Positions 9,001-16,723 of a DNA stretch of 64,000 nt are shown in pieces. The first letter of the stretch is position 1. Every line of letters starts with the position of its first letter. A program made the position numbers and the translations under genes. The DNA comes from Emticicia sp. C21 (GTDB taxonomy: Bacteria > Bacteroidota > Bacteroidia > Cytophagales > Spirosomataceae). The notes beneath the pieces were generated by a model that saw only the letters and a program-made list of their open reading frames with translations, had not been told where the DNA came from and ran no database searches. The stretch lies in NCBI RefSeq assembly GCF_003418935.1, contig NZ_QVMT01000005.1, positions 124,279 to 188,278 on the forward strand, in the 5' to 3' direction.

Positions 9001-9392
9001 CTGAAAGGCTTTCGTTATATAATCAATTAGATAATATTGATAAGGAAGGAGAACTACGGGAATTCCAGAAATCTATTATCGACAGGTTCGGTCCGATGCC
9101 ACAGGAAGTAGAAAATTTAGTTAAAATGGTGAGAATCAGATGGAAAGCAGAGCAATTAGGATTTGAAAAATTAACTTTAAAAAACAATATCCTAAAATGC
9201 TTCTTCGTTTCTTCAGAGAAAACCGAATATTTTCAGGCAGATAAGTTTGGCAGAATTCTTGATTATATCAAAAATAATCCAAAAAGGTGTTCGCTAAAGG
9301 AAATTAAATCTAAGCTTCTTCTTACTGTTGAAAATACGCAAAGTATCGACGATTTAGATAAATTATTGAGTGGATTTGTCGGGAAAGACTAA
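6042..9392 (+). CDS. mfd: Transcription-repair coupling factor Mfd
   Basis: Mfd pushes stalled RNA polymerase off DNA lesions and recruits UvrA. The 1116-residue protein has the expected order: a UvrB-like N-terminal region, a CarD-like RNA-polymerase-interaction domain (LQTGDFVTHIDYGIGRFAG, near residue 435), a superfamily 2 translocase with Walker A GDVGFGKTE (near 584) and DEEQ box IIDEEQKFG (near 683), a TATPIPRTL motif III, an MRGRVGRS motif VI, and a C-terminal TRCF domain. The start is GTG: an in-frame TGA lies two codons upstream and no other start intervenes. It has its own promoter-like element and leader hairpin, and gldJ follows 95 bp later. Confidence 0.97.
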   Translation: MEVKDLLKIYSEDAFIRTAIESVKTSSAIQLKGFAGSLDAIFASVNYQVNPQHNLFILNDKEDAAYFYNDLQNLLGEENVFLFPMSYKKPYQYEEIDNANVLQRAEILNQLNNDKANLMIVTYPEALSEKVINKKSLIANTLQVKVGENFDINFISELLIGYDFEKADFVYEPGQFSIRGGIVDIFSYASEYPYRIELFGDEIDSIRLFNPESQLSMQAVNQINIIPDVQSKLTQETRETFFNFIRNTSNIWIKDASYTFDAIDDCFKVVEQHFQEIVGRSGGIKVIENPEALFETRRGFQNELKKFKIIEFGTKSYYKDAEKLTFQSKSQPSFNKDFKRLIDNIKENQSKHFTTIISAESLKQLSRLNAIFEEIDPFTKFNSLQMSLRGGFIDEQTKVAFYTDHQIFDRYHRFKVRDKFSKSKALTMKELRALQTGDFVTHIDYGIGRFAGLEKIVVGDKEQEAVRLIYRDNDILLVNIHSLHKIAKYSGKEGTPPVMSKLGSAEWENKKSRVKRQVKDIAKELIGLYAKRRMAPGFAFARDGFMQAELESSFFYEDTPDQAKATADVKEDMEKPYPMDRLVCGDVGFGKTEVAIRAAFKAVADSKQVAVLVPTTILAMQHHKTFAERLSKLPVNVDEISRFRSTKEINETLKKLKEGKIDILIGTHRILNKDIEFKDLGLLIIDEEQKFGVKAKDRLKEMKLNVDVLTLTATPIPRTLHFSLMGARDLSVISTPPPNRQPVTTEVHVFKEEFIRDAISYELKRGGQVYFVHNRVNDIESIANIILRLVPDAKIGIAHGQMEGDRLEKVMMKFIEGDYDVLVSTNIIESGLDIPNANTIIINQAQNFGMSDLHQMRGRVGRSNRKAFCYLLTPPISVLSSDGRKRLQTLEEFSDLGDGFKVSMRDLDIRGAGNLLGSEQSGFINDLGYETYHKILDEAVQELKENEFKDLFMKEMNGSSAGLHLPDCQIETDLQIIIPENYVSNISERLSLYNQLDNIDKEGELREFQKSIIDRFGPMPQEVENLVKMVRIRWKAEQLGFEKLTLKNNILKCFFVSSEKTEYFQADKFGRILDYIKNNPKRCSLKEIKSKLLLTVENTQSIDDLDKLLSGFVGKD

Positions 9393-9444
9393 CCTTTCTA
9401 TATTATTGATTCTTAAGACATTAAGATATTTACATCAAATAACC

Positions 9445-9452
9445 TATTTTTG
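9445..9452 (+). promoter_or_regulatory. Bacteroidetes -7 promoter element for gldJ
   Basis: TATTTTTG matches TAnnTTTG and lies 35 bp upstream of the gldJ ATG. It suggests gldJ is transcribed independently of mfd. Confidence 0.5.
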
Positions 9453-9487
9453 CAAAACGAATTCTATTAACAAAAATCATTCCGAAA

Positions 9488-10774
9488 ATGAAAAGAATAC
9501 TTTTTAGTTCGATTACGGGTGCGTTGGCTTTTGCGCTTATCCTGAGTGGCTGTTCGAGCAAAAAAAGAACGAGTATCGACCCGGGTCGCAGCAGTACCGC
9601 TACCGGGATTGCCTATTCTAAAGACAACAAAGGTAAAAAACCTAAAAAAGGTCAGCCTGCACAAGCTGACGGTTTTCAGGTAAATGCTTTTAAAGGTCAG
9701 CCTGCAGGTCCAAACCTTGTTTATATTGAGGGTGGACGTTTTACGATGGGAACTGTGGAAGAGGATGTGACCTTTGCACGTGATAACCTGGAAAGAACTG
9801 TAACCGTTTCTTCTTTCTATATGGACGAAACTGAAATTACTAATCTACACTGGCTGGAGTATTTACATGGTATTCAAAAGGATTCGTCGCAGGAATTTTA
9901 TGAAACAGCATTACCTGATACATTGGTTTGGATGAATAAACTTTCGTTCAATGACCAATTTACAGAGCAATATTTACGTTACCCTGGCTTCAGATTGTAT
10001 CCGGTAGTAGGTGTTTCATGGGTACAAGCCTCTGATTATTGCAAATGGAGAACTGGTGCTGTAAATGGTGAAATGGCTGTTCGTTTTGGTCCTAAAGCAA
10101 AAACATCTAAAAAAGACAGAAGTGCGCCAACTACCGAAGCTCCACAAGCTAAAGCAGGTGGTCGTTTAGCTATTGAATCTGGTAATGTATTACCTGGCTA
10201 TCGTCTTCCAACAGAAGCTGAGTGGGAATATGCTGCTAAAGCCATGATTGGAACACAATATATGGACGAAAACCAGTCGAGCCAACGTATTTATCCTTGG
10301 GATGGTTCTTCTATGCGTAAGCCTAAAGGTGGCCAGAAAGGAACGATGTTAGCTAACTTCAAACGTGGTCGTGGTGACTTTGCTGGTATTGCCGGACACC
10401 AAAATGATGGTGGTATCATCACAATGGAGGTTTACGAATTCCCTGCTAACGACTTTGGTCTTTACAATATGGGTGGAAACGTAAATGAGTGGGTATATGA
10501 CTTATATCGTCCGAACTCATTCCAGGATATGAACGATTTGAACCCGATCCGTCGTAGCGATTATCTTGATGAAGAAAATCTTTATGACAAAAAGAACTTT
10601 AACTCTTTAGTAGACAACAAATTACGCGTTTACAAAGGTGGTTCTTGGAACGATGTAGCCTATTGGTTATCTCCAGGTACTCGTCGTTATTTAGATCAGG
10701 ATTCAGCAACAGCAACTATCGGTTTCCGTTGCGCAATGATTGCGATTGGCCCTAAAGGCAAACGCAAACTGTAA
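9488..10774 (+). CDS. gldJ: Gliding motility lipoprotein GldJ
   Basis: GldJ is needed for gliding motility and for stability of the type IX secretion motor and track in Bacteroidetes. The protein has a lipobox LSGC (C22), a basic Gly/Lys linker, then a formylglycine-generating-enzyme/sulfatase-modifying-factor (SUMF1) fold: FTMG, YMDETEITN, YPVVGVSW..A..YC.W, YRLPTEAEWEYAA, NMGGNVNEWVYD, YKGGSWND and GFRCA. The DETEITNLHWLEYL segment and the overall length of 428 residues favour GldJ over GldK, the other SUMF1-like gliding protein. Enzyme activity is not expected. It stands apart from any other gld gene in this window. Confidence 0.85.
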   Translation: MKRILFSSITGALAFALILSGCSSKKRTSIDPGRSSTATGIAYSKDNKGKKPKKGQPAQADGFQVNAFKGQPAGPNLVYIEGGRFTMGTVEEDVTFARDNLERTVTVSSFYMDETEITNLHWLEYLHGIQKDSSQEFYETALPDTLVWMNKLSFNDQFTEQYLRYPGFRLYPVVGVSWVQASDYCKWRTGAVNGEMAVRFGPKAKTSKKDRSAPTTEAPQAKAGGRLAIESGNVLPGYRLPTEAEWEYAAKAMIGTQYMDENQSSQRIYPWDGSSMRKPKGGQKGTMLANFKRGRGDFAGIAGHQNDGGIITMEVYEFPANDFGLYNMGGNVNEWVYDLYRPNSFQDMNDLNPIRRSDYLDEENLYDKKNFNSLVDNKLRVYKGGSWNDVAYWLSPGTRRYLDQDSATATIGFRCAMIAIGPKGKRKL

Positions 10775-10795
10775 GATTCGAAATGATTTTCATAG

Positions 10796-10824
10796 AAAAA
10801 CCCTTTCTCACGAAAGGGTTTTTT
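10796..10824 (+). terminator. Rho-independent terminator after gldJ
   Basis: AAAAACCCTTTC pairs with GAAAGGGTTTTT around a TCAC loop, ending in a T tract. It lies between the convergent gldJ and comF genes. Confidence 0.9.
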
Positions 10825-10886
10825 ATTTTATATACTTCTCATTATATACTTCTTAGCACTTCATTCAATCGAAAAGTTTCACGCTG

Positions 10887-11573
10887 TTAATCAGCAATTG
10901 CAATGGTTATCACTGAAATTTCACTACAGCCATTATCCAGTAAAGTCGTAGCAAAAGATTCAATCGTTGAACCTGTCGTTAAAACATCGTCTATAATCGC
11001 AATACGCTTGCCCTTGATTTTCTCCTTATCAGTTAGTTCAAAAGCATCTTTTACATTCATAAAGCGCTCAAAACGGCTCTTTTTAGTCTGTGTTTCAGTA
11101 TTGACTACTTTTCTGGCGATTGTAACGTCATAAGGCACTTCTAAGGCGTTAGAAAGCCCTTCTGCAATACAATTGGCCTGGTTATAACCTCTTTGCTTTT
11201 CTTTCTCTATATGAAGCGGCACGCCAATGATTAAGTCTATATGCTTATCAAAATCAGCGGCTTTTAATTCTTGTCCGTACAATTCTCCTAAAAGAACTCC
11301 TAATTCAGGTTTATTTTTATATTTTAGTTGGTGTAACAGGTATTGAACTTTGCTTTTTTTCGAAAATCTGAGATAAGCTATGGTATGTGAAACAGTTATT
11401 TTACCCCAGAATCTCCTTTCGATTAATTCGTCCGTTTGCAAATGGCTATTTGTTCTGGGCAAATTAACCAGACATTGCGTACAAATCAGTTTTTCTCCTC
11501 CTAAAAGCGGTTCTCCACAGGCGTCACAGGTTTTAGGATAGATTATATCTACTAAATGATTGAGCCAATTCAT
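10887..11573 (-). CDS. comF: ComF family phosphoribosyltransferase-like protein
   Basis: ComF proteins assist DNA uptake in competent bacteria; their biochemical activity is still uncertain. The 228-residue protein has an N-terminal four-cysteine zinc ribbon (C16, C19, C31, C34) and a C-terminal type I phosphoribosyltransferase domain with the PRPP-binding motif IAIIDDVLTTGST (191-203) and the ComF hallmark KQRGYNQA near 126-133. Family naming is firm, but a competence role in this organism is inference. The gene is divergent from the small conserved gene at 11610, with about 36 bp between starts. Confidence 0.9.
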   Translation of the reverse strand: MNWLNHLVDIIYPKTCDACGEPLLGGEKLICTQCLVNLPRTNSHLQTDELIERRFWGKITVSHTIAYLRFSKKSKVQYLLHQLKYKNKPELGVLLGELYGQELKAADFDKHIDLIIGVPLHIEKEKQRGYNQANCIAEGLSNALEVPYDVTIARKVVNTETQTKKSRFERFMNVKDAFELTDKEKIKGKRIAIIDDVLTTGSTIESFATTLLDNGCSEISVITIAIAD

Positions 11574-11609
11574 ACGCTTTCATTAAGTTTGTATATAAAA
11601 AATTTGAGA

Positions 11610-11966
11610 ATGGTAGAAGACGACAAATTAAAAGAAAACTGGCAAACATTATTATTATTTCTGAAACAAAATCTCGGAAAGAAACCTGTTGATTTAAATG
11701 GTGTATTATTTGTAATAGGTGTACAAGAACTAGGGCAGGGAAAAAAATTCTTTACAAAAGAAGAAAAACAGGATCTCATGCATATAGCAATTTGTAAGGT
11801 TTTAAGCTATGGTGGATATTATGAGTTAGAAGGCATAGACGAAGCTGGTTGGCCTCATTGGAAATTGGTGAAACCTTTACCGAGTTTTGATTTATTATCG
11901 CAGGAAAAATTACTTAAACACTTTGTTATAGAATATTTCAGAAAAGAAATCGGACTACACGTATGA
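11610..11966 (+). CDS. Conserved small cytosolic protein of unknown function, coupled to exodeoxyribonuclease III
   Basis: This 118-residue protein has no known domain that I can name, but segments such as FVIGVQELGQG and KEEKQDLMHIAICKVLS look like a family conserved across Bacteroidetes. It is soluble, with no leader or membrane segment. I chose the ATG at 11610 (MVEDDKLKENW) because a longer frame starting at 11556 would overlap the divergent comF start and adds an unlikely extension. Its stop codon overlaps the exonuclease start by 4 nt (ATGA), so the two are probably co-translated, but whether it works with the nuclease is unknown. Confidence 0.8.
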   Translation: MVEDDKLKENWQTLLLFLKQNLGKKPVDLNGVLFVIGVQELGQGKKFFTKEEKQDLMHIAICKVLSYGGYYELEGIDEAGWPHWKLVKPLPSFDLLSQEKLLKHFVIEYFRKEIGLHV

Positions 11967-12730
11967 AAATCATTAGCTACAATGTGAATGGCATTCGTGC
12001 CGCCATCAAAAAAGGATTATTAGAGTGGCTTAAAAACCATCAACCTGACGCTATTTGTCTTCAGGAAATTAAATTATCAGAAACCGAAGTAGTTGAAGAC
12101 GATTTTAAAGCCTTAGGGTATCATTGCTATTGGTATCCCGCTCAAAAACGAGGCTACAGCGGAGTGGCTATCCTTACTAAGGTAAAACCAAACCATGTTC
12201 AGTATGGAATGGGTATTAAAGAATATGATTTTGAGGGTAGAATGATTAGAGCGGATTTTGATAATTTCTCGCTGGTTTGTACTTATTTCCCCTCAGGTAC
12301 GTCAGGTGACGAACGTCAGGGAATAAAAATGAAATTCGTAGAAGATTTTTTCGTTTATATTGAAAAACTCCGTAAAACTATACCCAACCTTGTATTGAGC
12401 GGAGACGTAAATATCTGTCATCAGGAGATAGATATCCATAATCCTAAGGCCAATGCAAAATCGTCTGGCTTTTTGCCTGAAGAACGGGCATGGGTTGGCA
12501 GGCTTATTGATGAAGGTTATATTGATACTTTCAGGTTTTTTAATAAGAGCCCTCATAATTATACCTGGTGGTCTTTAAGATTTGGGGCGAGAGCAAAGAA
12601 TCTGGGTTGGCGTATCGATTACCATTTTGCTTCCAAACCTTTGGAGCTTAATTTAAAGAGTGCGGCCATTTATCCGGAATTACATTTTTCTGATCATTGC
12701 CCGATTGAGCTTTGTTTAGAATTTGCTTAA
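11963..12730 (+). CDS. xth: Exodeoxyribonuclease III (AP endonuclease, EEP family)
   Basis: This enzyme cuts DNA at abasic sites and degrades strands 3' to 5' in base-excision repair. The 255 residues show the complete endonuclease/exonuclease/phosphatase fold: the N-terminal SYNVNGIRAA with its metal-binding Asn, CLQEIK with the metal-binding Glu, GYSGVAIL, SGDVNICHQEIDIHNPK with the DxN pair, TWWS, WRIDYHF, and the final FSDHCPIE with the catalytic Asp-His. The start overlaps the preceding gene by 4 nt. A strong terminator follows about 140 bp downstream. Confidence 0.95.
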   Translation: MKIISYNVNGIRAAIKKGLLEWLKNHQPDAICLQEIKLSETEVVEDDFKALGYHCYWYPAQKRGYSGVAILTKVKPNHVQYGMGIKEYDFEGRMIRADFDNFSLVCTYFPSGTSGDERQGIKMKFVEDFFVYIEKLRKTIPNLVLSGDVNICHQEIDIHNPKANAKSSGFLPEERAWVGRLIDEGYIDTFRFFNKSPHNYTWWSLRFGARAKNLGWRIDYHFASKPLELNLKSAAIYPELHFSDHCPIELCLEFA

Positions 12731-12869
12731 AAACTACCTAATAAGTTCGATTGAAGCATTTTCGTCGACAGAATAATTATTTATACCTATTGTTTCGGCT
12801 AATTAAAGTGTCTTTCCGTTAAATTAGAGTTATATTAATTCTTGGTTTTATAGAAAAAGGCTTATTACT

Positions 12870-12910
12870 ATCTCATTACGGTTAGAATGTCTAGCCGTAA
12901 TGAGATTTTG
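12870..12910 (+). terminator. Strong hairpin terminator after xth
   Basis: A 17-bp stem with one G-T pair and an ATG loop (12870-12886 with 12890-12906) is followed by TTTTG. It lies 140 bp after the xth stop, so the intervening 3' region would be transcribed. Confidence 0.8.
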
Positions 12911-13000
12911 ATATTAAGAATTCTTAAATTTCAGAGTTTTTAATACTGGTCTATTCAGTCTTTACCTATTGAAAAATCCTTAATCTTTTATTATACAATC

Positions 13001-16000
13001 ATGTCAAGTTCAGTTAAAGCTCTTTTTGAGAAGATTGATGATTACAAACGTCAGTATTACAAAAACCTCCTTATTAAAGGTTCTTTGTTTACATTAGCTT
13101 TGTTATTATCCTCGTTTCTGCTACTCAATACCATTGAGTACTTTGGCCGTTTTAGCTCTGTTATCAGAGGCGCTTTACTTTTTGCATTTATAGGAATAGT
13201 GCTTTACTCACTTATTTTTTGGGTAATCAAGCCAATCCTTTATCTGATGCATTTCAATGAACCACTTACTTATGAAAAAGCAGCTAACGAAATTGGAAAG
13301 TTCTTCCCTGAGGTAGGGGACAGGCTTTTAAACACACTTCAACTAGCGCAGTTTTCTGAAAGAGAAAATGCTCTATTACAAGCGAGTATCGACCAGAAAT
13401 CGCAGGATTTAAAGTTTGTCCGTTTTGCTGACGCTGTAAAATTCGGCGAAAACAAAAAGTATTTGAAATACGCGATACCTCCTTTGGTATTAGTGTTATT
13501 AATTGCGGCTGTTTCACCTAAATTTTTCAAGAATAGCACAGAAAGAATTGTGTACTTCCAGAAAGATTTCGCTGAAGAAGCTCCTTTTAAGTTTGAGATT
13601 ACTAACGATGAACTAAAAGCTGTAAAAAACGAAGATTTTATACTGAATCTTAAATTAATTGGTAACGCTGTACCAGAGGCTGTTTACCTGGTAGCTAATG
13701 ACAGAAAGTTCAAGATGAACTCTGCAGATAGCAAGACCTATTCATTTACATTCTCGAAAGTTCAGAACCCTGTTGATTTTCATTTTCTGGCTTCCGGCTA
13801 TAAATCAAATGAATTCGAATTGGAGTTAATTAGCCGTCCTAACTTACTTTCATTTGATGTTGCTTTAAATTATCCTTCTTATCTGAATAAATCTAATGAG
13901 GCTTTTAATAATGTGGGTAATCTGGTAGTACCGGAAGGAACGACTATTCAATGGAATTTTAAAGCTGTAAATACTGATTCTTTATATTTAAGCTTTGATA
14001 GTGAGGGTAAAGTATTGGCTAAAGACGGTTTTGGCGATAATTTCTCTTATGTCAAGCGTCTAAAAAATTCGTCTTCTTACCAGATACATTTGAAGAATGA
14101 GTTTAGCTCTAATCGCGAAAATGTTGATTTCTATATCAATGTAATCCCTGACCGTTATCCACAGATTCAATTAGAACAGTTAAGGGATTCTACACTCTTT
14201 AATTATATTGTTTTAGGAGGTAATATAACTGATGACTACGGATTATCCCAATTCAAGCTTTTCTATAAGGCTATTAGAGATAATAACCAGAATCAGCCAT
14301 TTGCAGAGGCAAATGTAGCATTTAATAAATCACAGGTATCTCAAAGCTTCTATTATCAAATGCCTCTGGCAGATTTACAGTTGAATCCGGGCGATAAAGT
14401 TGAGTATTATCTGCAGTTGTGGGACAATGACGGCGTAAACGGCGCAAAAAGCACTAAAACCCCTACAATGACGCTAGCACTTCCTTCGGCTAAAATGTAT
14501 GATGCCGAAATAGAGAAAGCAACAGAGAAAACCGAAGATATGCTGGAGAAGCTGAACGAGAAATCGAAGAAGCTGAAAACAGAACTGACTAATCTTGAAA
14601 ATCGCTTGAAAAGCAAAAAGGATTTAGACTTTCAAGAGAAGAAACAATTGGAAGAATTGATTCGTAAACGCGACGAATTAAATAATGAGTTGAAAAACTT
14701 GCAACAACAGTTCGATGAAATGCAGGAGAAGGCTAATCGTTTCCAACAACAAAGCCCGCAATTGCAGGAAAAAATGCAACAGTTGAAAAAGCTAATGAAT
14801 GAGTTAATGAACGATGAAACCAATAAGATGTATGAAGAGTTGAAAAAATTGCTTGATAAGGATATGGACGAAAAGACCATTGAGCAATTGGAGAAATTGA
14901 AAAACAAAGAACGTAATATGGACAAGGAAATTGACCGTACGTTAAAACTCTTCAAACAATTACAATTGCAACAAAAGGTTGAAAAGACTGCGAAAGAATT
15001 GGAGAAATTAGCTGAGAAACAAGATAAATTGGGTGATGAAACCAAAAAAGAAGAGGAGCTAAATAAAGATAAGGAGAAAGACTCTGCCAATAAGGATAAA
15101 GAGCAAGGGAAAGATAAAGACAAGGAAAAATCTGATAAGGAAAAGTCTGACGAAAATAAAGATGGCAAGAAAGACGACTCGAAGGACGGAAAGAAGGATG
15201 ATTCTAAAGATGGTAAAAAGGAAGACTCTAAGGATAATAAAGACCAGAATCAGGATGGTAATAAGGATAAAAGCGACGAGTTGAAGAAAGAGCAGGAGAA
15301 ACTTTCGAAGGAGTTTGAGGATATGAAAGAGAAAATGAAAGACATTGAGCAATTGAGTAAAGACCTCAAAAAAGATTTAGACCCTCAGAAAGAAGACCAG
15401 GAAGAAATTTCCAAAGAGCAGAAGAATGCTGAAAAACAACTCGACCAGAAGCAAAATAACTCGGCTTCTAAGAGTCAGAAGAAAGCGGCTAATAAAATGA
15501 AGAAGATGGCGCAAGAAATGTCTGAATCTATGCAAAGCCAGGAGATGAAAGAAATGGATGAAGATATGGATGCCTTAAGAGCCATTTTAGAAAACCTAGT
15601 TAAGCTTTCTTTTGACCAGGAGGGCTTAATGAAAGACTTTAGAAATATGACGGTTTCAGACCCAAGATTTGTAAAACTTTCGCAAGACCAATTGAAATTA
15701 CAGGATGATGCTAAAATCATCGAGGATAGCCTTTACTCATTAGCTAAGCGCGTGATGCAGATTCAATCTTTTATTACAAGAGAAGTAACCACTATGCGTA
15801 ACTCAATGGATGAAAGCGTAAAGTTTATTAAGGAGCGAAAACTGAATGTAGCATCAGCTAAGCAACAGTTTGCCATGACTTCTATTAATAATCTTGCCTT
15901 AATGCTAAGTGATACGTTTAATCAGATGCAACAAATGATGGCGAATGCTATGCCAGGTAGTGGTAAGAAAGGTAAGAAAAACAAGAATCCTGGTCAAATG

Positions 16001-16504
16001 CCATTGGGTGAAATGCAACAGAAAATAAATGAGGGCATGGAGAAAATGGGGCAGGGGAATAAACCTGGTAGACAAATGTCGGAAGAAGCTGCCAGATTAG
16101 CTCAGGAACAAGCGAAACTCCGCAAGATGATTCAACAGTTGCAGGAAGATTTAAAGGGAACAGAAGCGGGCAAAAAACTTGGCAATGAACTGAAAGAACT
16201 TGAAAAGAAAATGGATGAGAACGAAACTGACCTGGTGAACAAACGTGTAAACCCTGAATTGATGAAACGCACCAGAGAATTGCAGACCCGTTTGCTAGAG
16301 GCAGAAAAAGCTATTAAGCAACAAGAAGAGGATCCAACGCGCCAGTCTCGTACTGCACAGCAATTTAATCGTCAAGCTCCTCCATCTATGGAAAAGTTCT
16401 TACAGGAGAAAGTAAAACAAGTGGAATTAATTAGAACAGTTCCGCCTAATTATACACCATTCTATAAGAAACAAACTGATAATTATTTCAGAAAAATCAA
16501 GTAA
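13001..16504 (+). CDS. DUF4175 family large membrane-anchored coiled-coil protein
   Basis: The 1167-residue protein has three predicted membrane segments (about 27-44, 56-77, 155-172), a beta-rich presumably periplasmic region to about residue 490, and then a very long Lys/Glu/Gln-rich coiled coil. Residues of about 715-760 are an almost pure Lys/Asp/Ser tract with three near-identical KDGKKDDS units. The N-terminus (EKAANEIGKFFPEVGDRLLNTLQL) is characteristic of Bacteroidetes DUF4175 proteins. Function is unknown; the shape suggests a scaffold between membrane and envelope. The coiled coil also contains Met/Gln-rich stretches (EMSESMQSQEMKEMDEDMD). It is monocistronic with its own terminator. 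Confidence 0.85.
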   Translation: MSSSVKALFEKIDDYKRQYYKNLLIKGSLFTLALLLSSFLLLNTIEYFGRFSSVIRGALLFAFIGIVLYSLIFWVIKPILYLMHFNEPLTYEKAANEIGKFFPEVGDRLLNTLQLAQFSERENALLQASIDQKSQDLKFVRFADAVKFGENKKYLKYAIPPLVLVLLIAAVSPKFFKNSTERIVYFQKDFAEEAPFKFEITNDELKAVKNEDFILNLKLIGNAVPEAVYLVANDRKFKMNSADSKTYSFTFSKVQNPVDFHFLASGYKSNEFELELISRPNLLSFDVALNYPSYLNKSNEAFNNVGNLVVPEGTTIQWNFKAVNTDSLYLSFDSEGKVLAKDGFGDNFSYVKRLKNSSSYQIHLKNEFSSNRENVDFYINVIPDRYPQIQLEQLRDSTLFNYIVLGGNITDDYGLSQFKLFYKAIRDNNQNQPFAEANVAFNKSQVSQSFYYQMPLADLQLNPGDKVEYYLQLWDNDGVNGAKSTKTPTMTLALPSAKMYDAEIEKATEKTEDMLEKLNEKSKKLKTELTNLENRLKSKKDLDFQEKKQLEELIRKRDELNNELKNLQQQFDEMQEKANRFQQQSPQLQEKMQQLKKLMNELMNDETNKMYEELKKLLDKDMDEKTIEQLEKLKNKERNMDKEIDRTLKLFKQLQLQQKVEKTAKELEKLAEKQDKLGDETKKEEELNKDKEKDSANKDKEQGKDKDKEKSDKEKSDENKDGKKDDSKDGKKDDSKDGKKEDSKDNKDQNQDGNKDKSDELKKEQEKLSKEFEDMKEKMKDIEQLSKDLKKDLDPQKEDQEEISKEQKNAEKQLDQKQNNSASKSQKKAANKMKKMAQEMSESMQSQEMKEMDEDMDALRAILENLVKLSFDQEGLMKDFRNMTVSDPRFVKLSQDQLKLQDDAKIIEDSLYSLAKRVMQIQSFITREVTTMRNSMDESVKFIKERKLNVASAKQQFAMTSINNLALMLSDTFNQMQQMMANAMPGSGKKGKKNKNPGQMPLGEMQQKINEGMEKMGQGNKPGRQMSEEAARLAQEQAKLRKMIQQLQEDLKGTEAGKKLGNELKELEKKMDENETDLVNKRVNPELMKRTRELQTRLLEAEKAIKQQEEDPTRQSRTAQQFNRQAPPSMEKFLQEKVKQVELIRTVPPNYTPFYKKQTDNYFRKIK

Positions 16505-16526
16505 TACTATTTATTCGTAAATTTGT

Positions 16527-16556
16527 AAGGGCACTCATTTGAGTGTCCTTTTTTAT
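16527..16556 (+). terminator. Rho-independent terminator after the DUF4175 gene
   Basis: AAGGGCACTCA pairs with TGAGTGTCCTT through a 2-nt loop and is followed by T6. Confidence 0.85.
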
Positions 16557-16652
16557 TTTTATAGAGAACCTTCTTTTAACTTCTGTCGTTTTATACTTTT
16601 TATCGGATATAAGTTCGGAAGTTTTTTCTCCAAAAGTGAGTATCAATTTTTC

Positions 16653-16668
16653 TGTTCCACGTGGAACG
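16653..16668. promoter_or_regulatory. parS: parS-like ParB-binding site 1
   Basis: TGTTCCACGTGGAACG contains the perfect 14-bp palindrome GTTCCACGTGGAAC. It matches the well-known parS core (TGTTNCACGTGNAACA) at all but the last base. It lies 56 bp upstream of mnmG, the gene often beside oriC and parAB. Confidence 0.75.
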
Positions 16669-16683
16669 TGGAAAAATTCCACG
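16667..16683. repeat. Inverted repeat between the two parS-like sites
   Basis: CGTGGAA-AAA-TTCCACG is a perfect 7-bp inverted repeat that reuses the GTGGAA half of parS in split form. It may be a degenerate third site or an extra ParB contact. Confidence 0.5.
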
Positions 16684-16690
16684 ACCAAAA

Positions 16691-16706
16691 AGTTTCACGT
16701 GGAACC
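16691..16706. promoter_or_regulatory. parS: parS-like ParB-binding site 2
   Basis: AGTTTCACGTGGAACC carries the core GTTTCACGTGGAAC, differing from the 16-bp consensus only at the outer bases. Its centre is 38 bp from that of site 1 and its end is 18 bp before the mnmG ATG. Confidence 0.75.
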
Positions 16707-16723
16707 ATAAACAATTTTAAATA

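Noticed and set aside
14632-15168. 178-codon minus-strand frame within the DUF4175 gene
   Set aside because: The Ser/Phe-rich translation is the antisense shadow of Lys/Glu/Gln coiled-coil codons.
15160-15240. Tandem DNA repeats considered as a possible CRISPR or satellite array
   Set aside because: They are in-frame codon repeats for KDGKKDDS units within the DUF4175 gene; there are no spacers.
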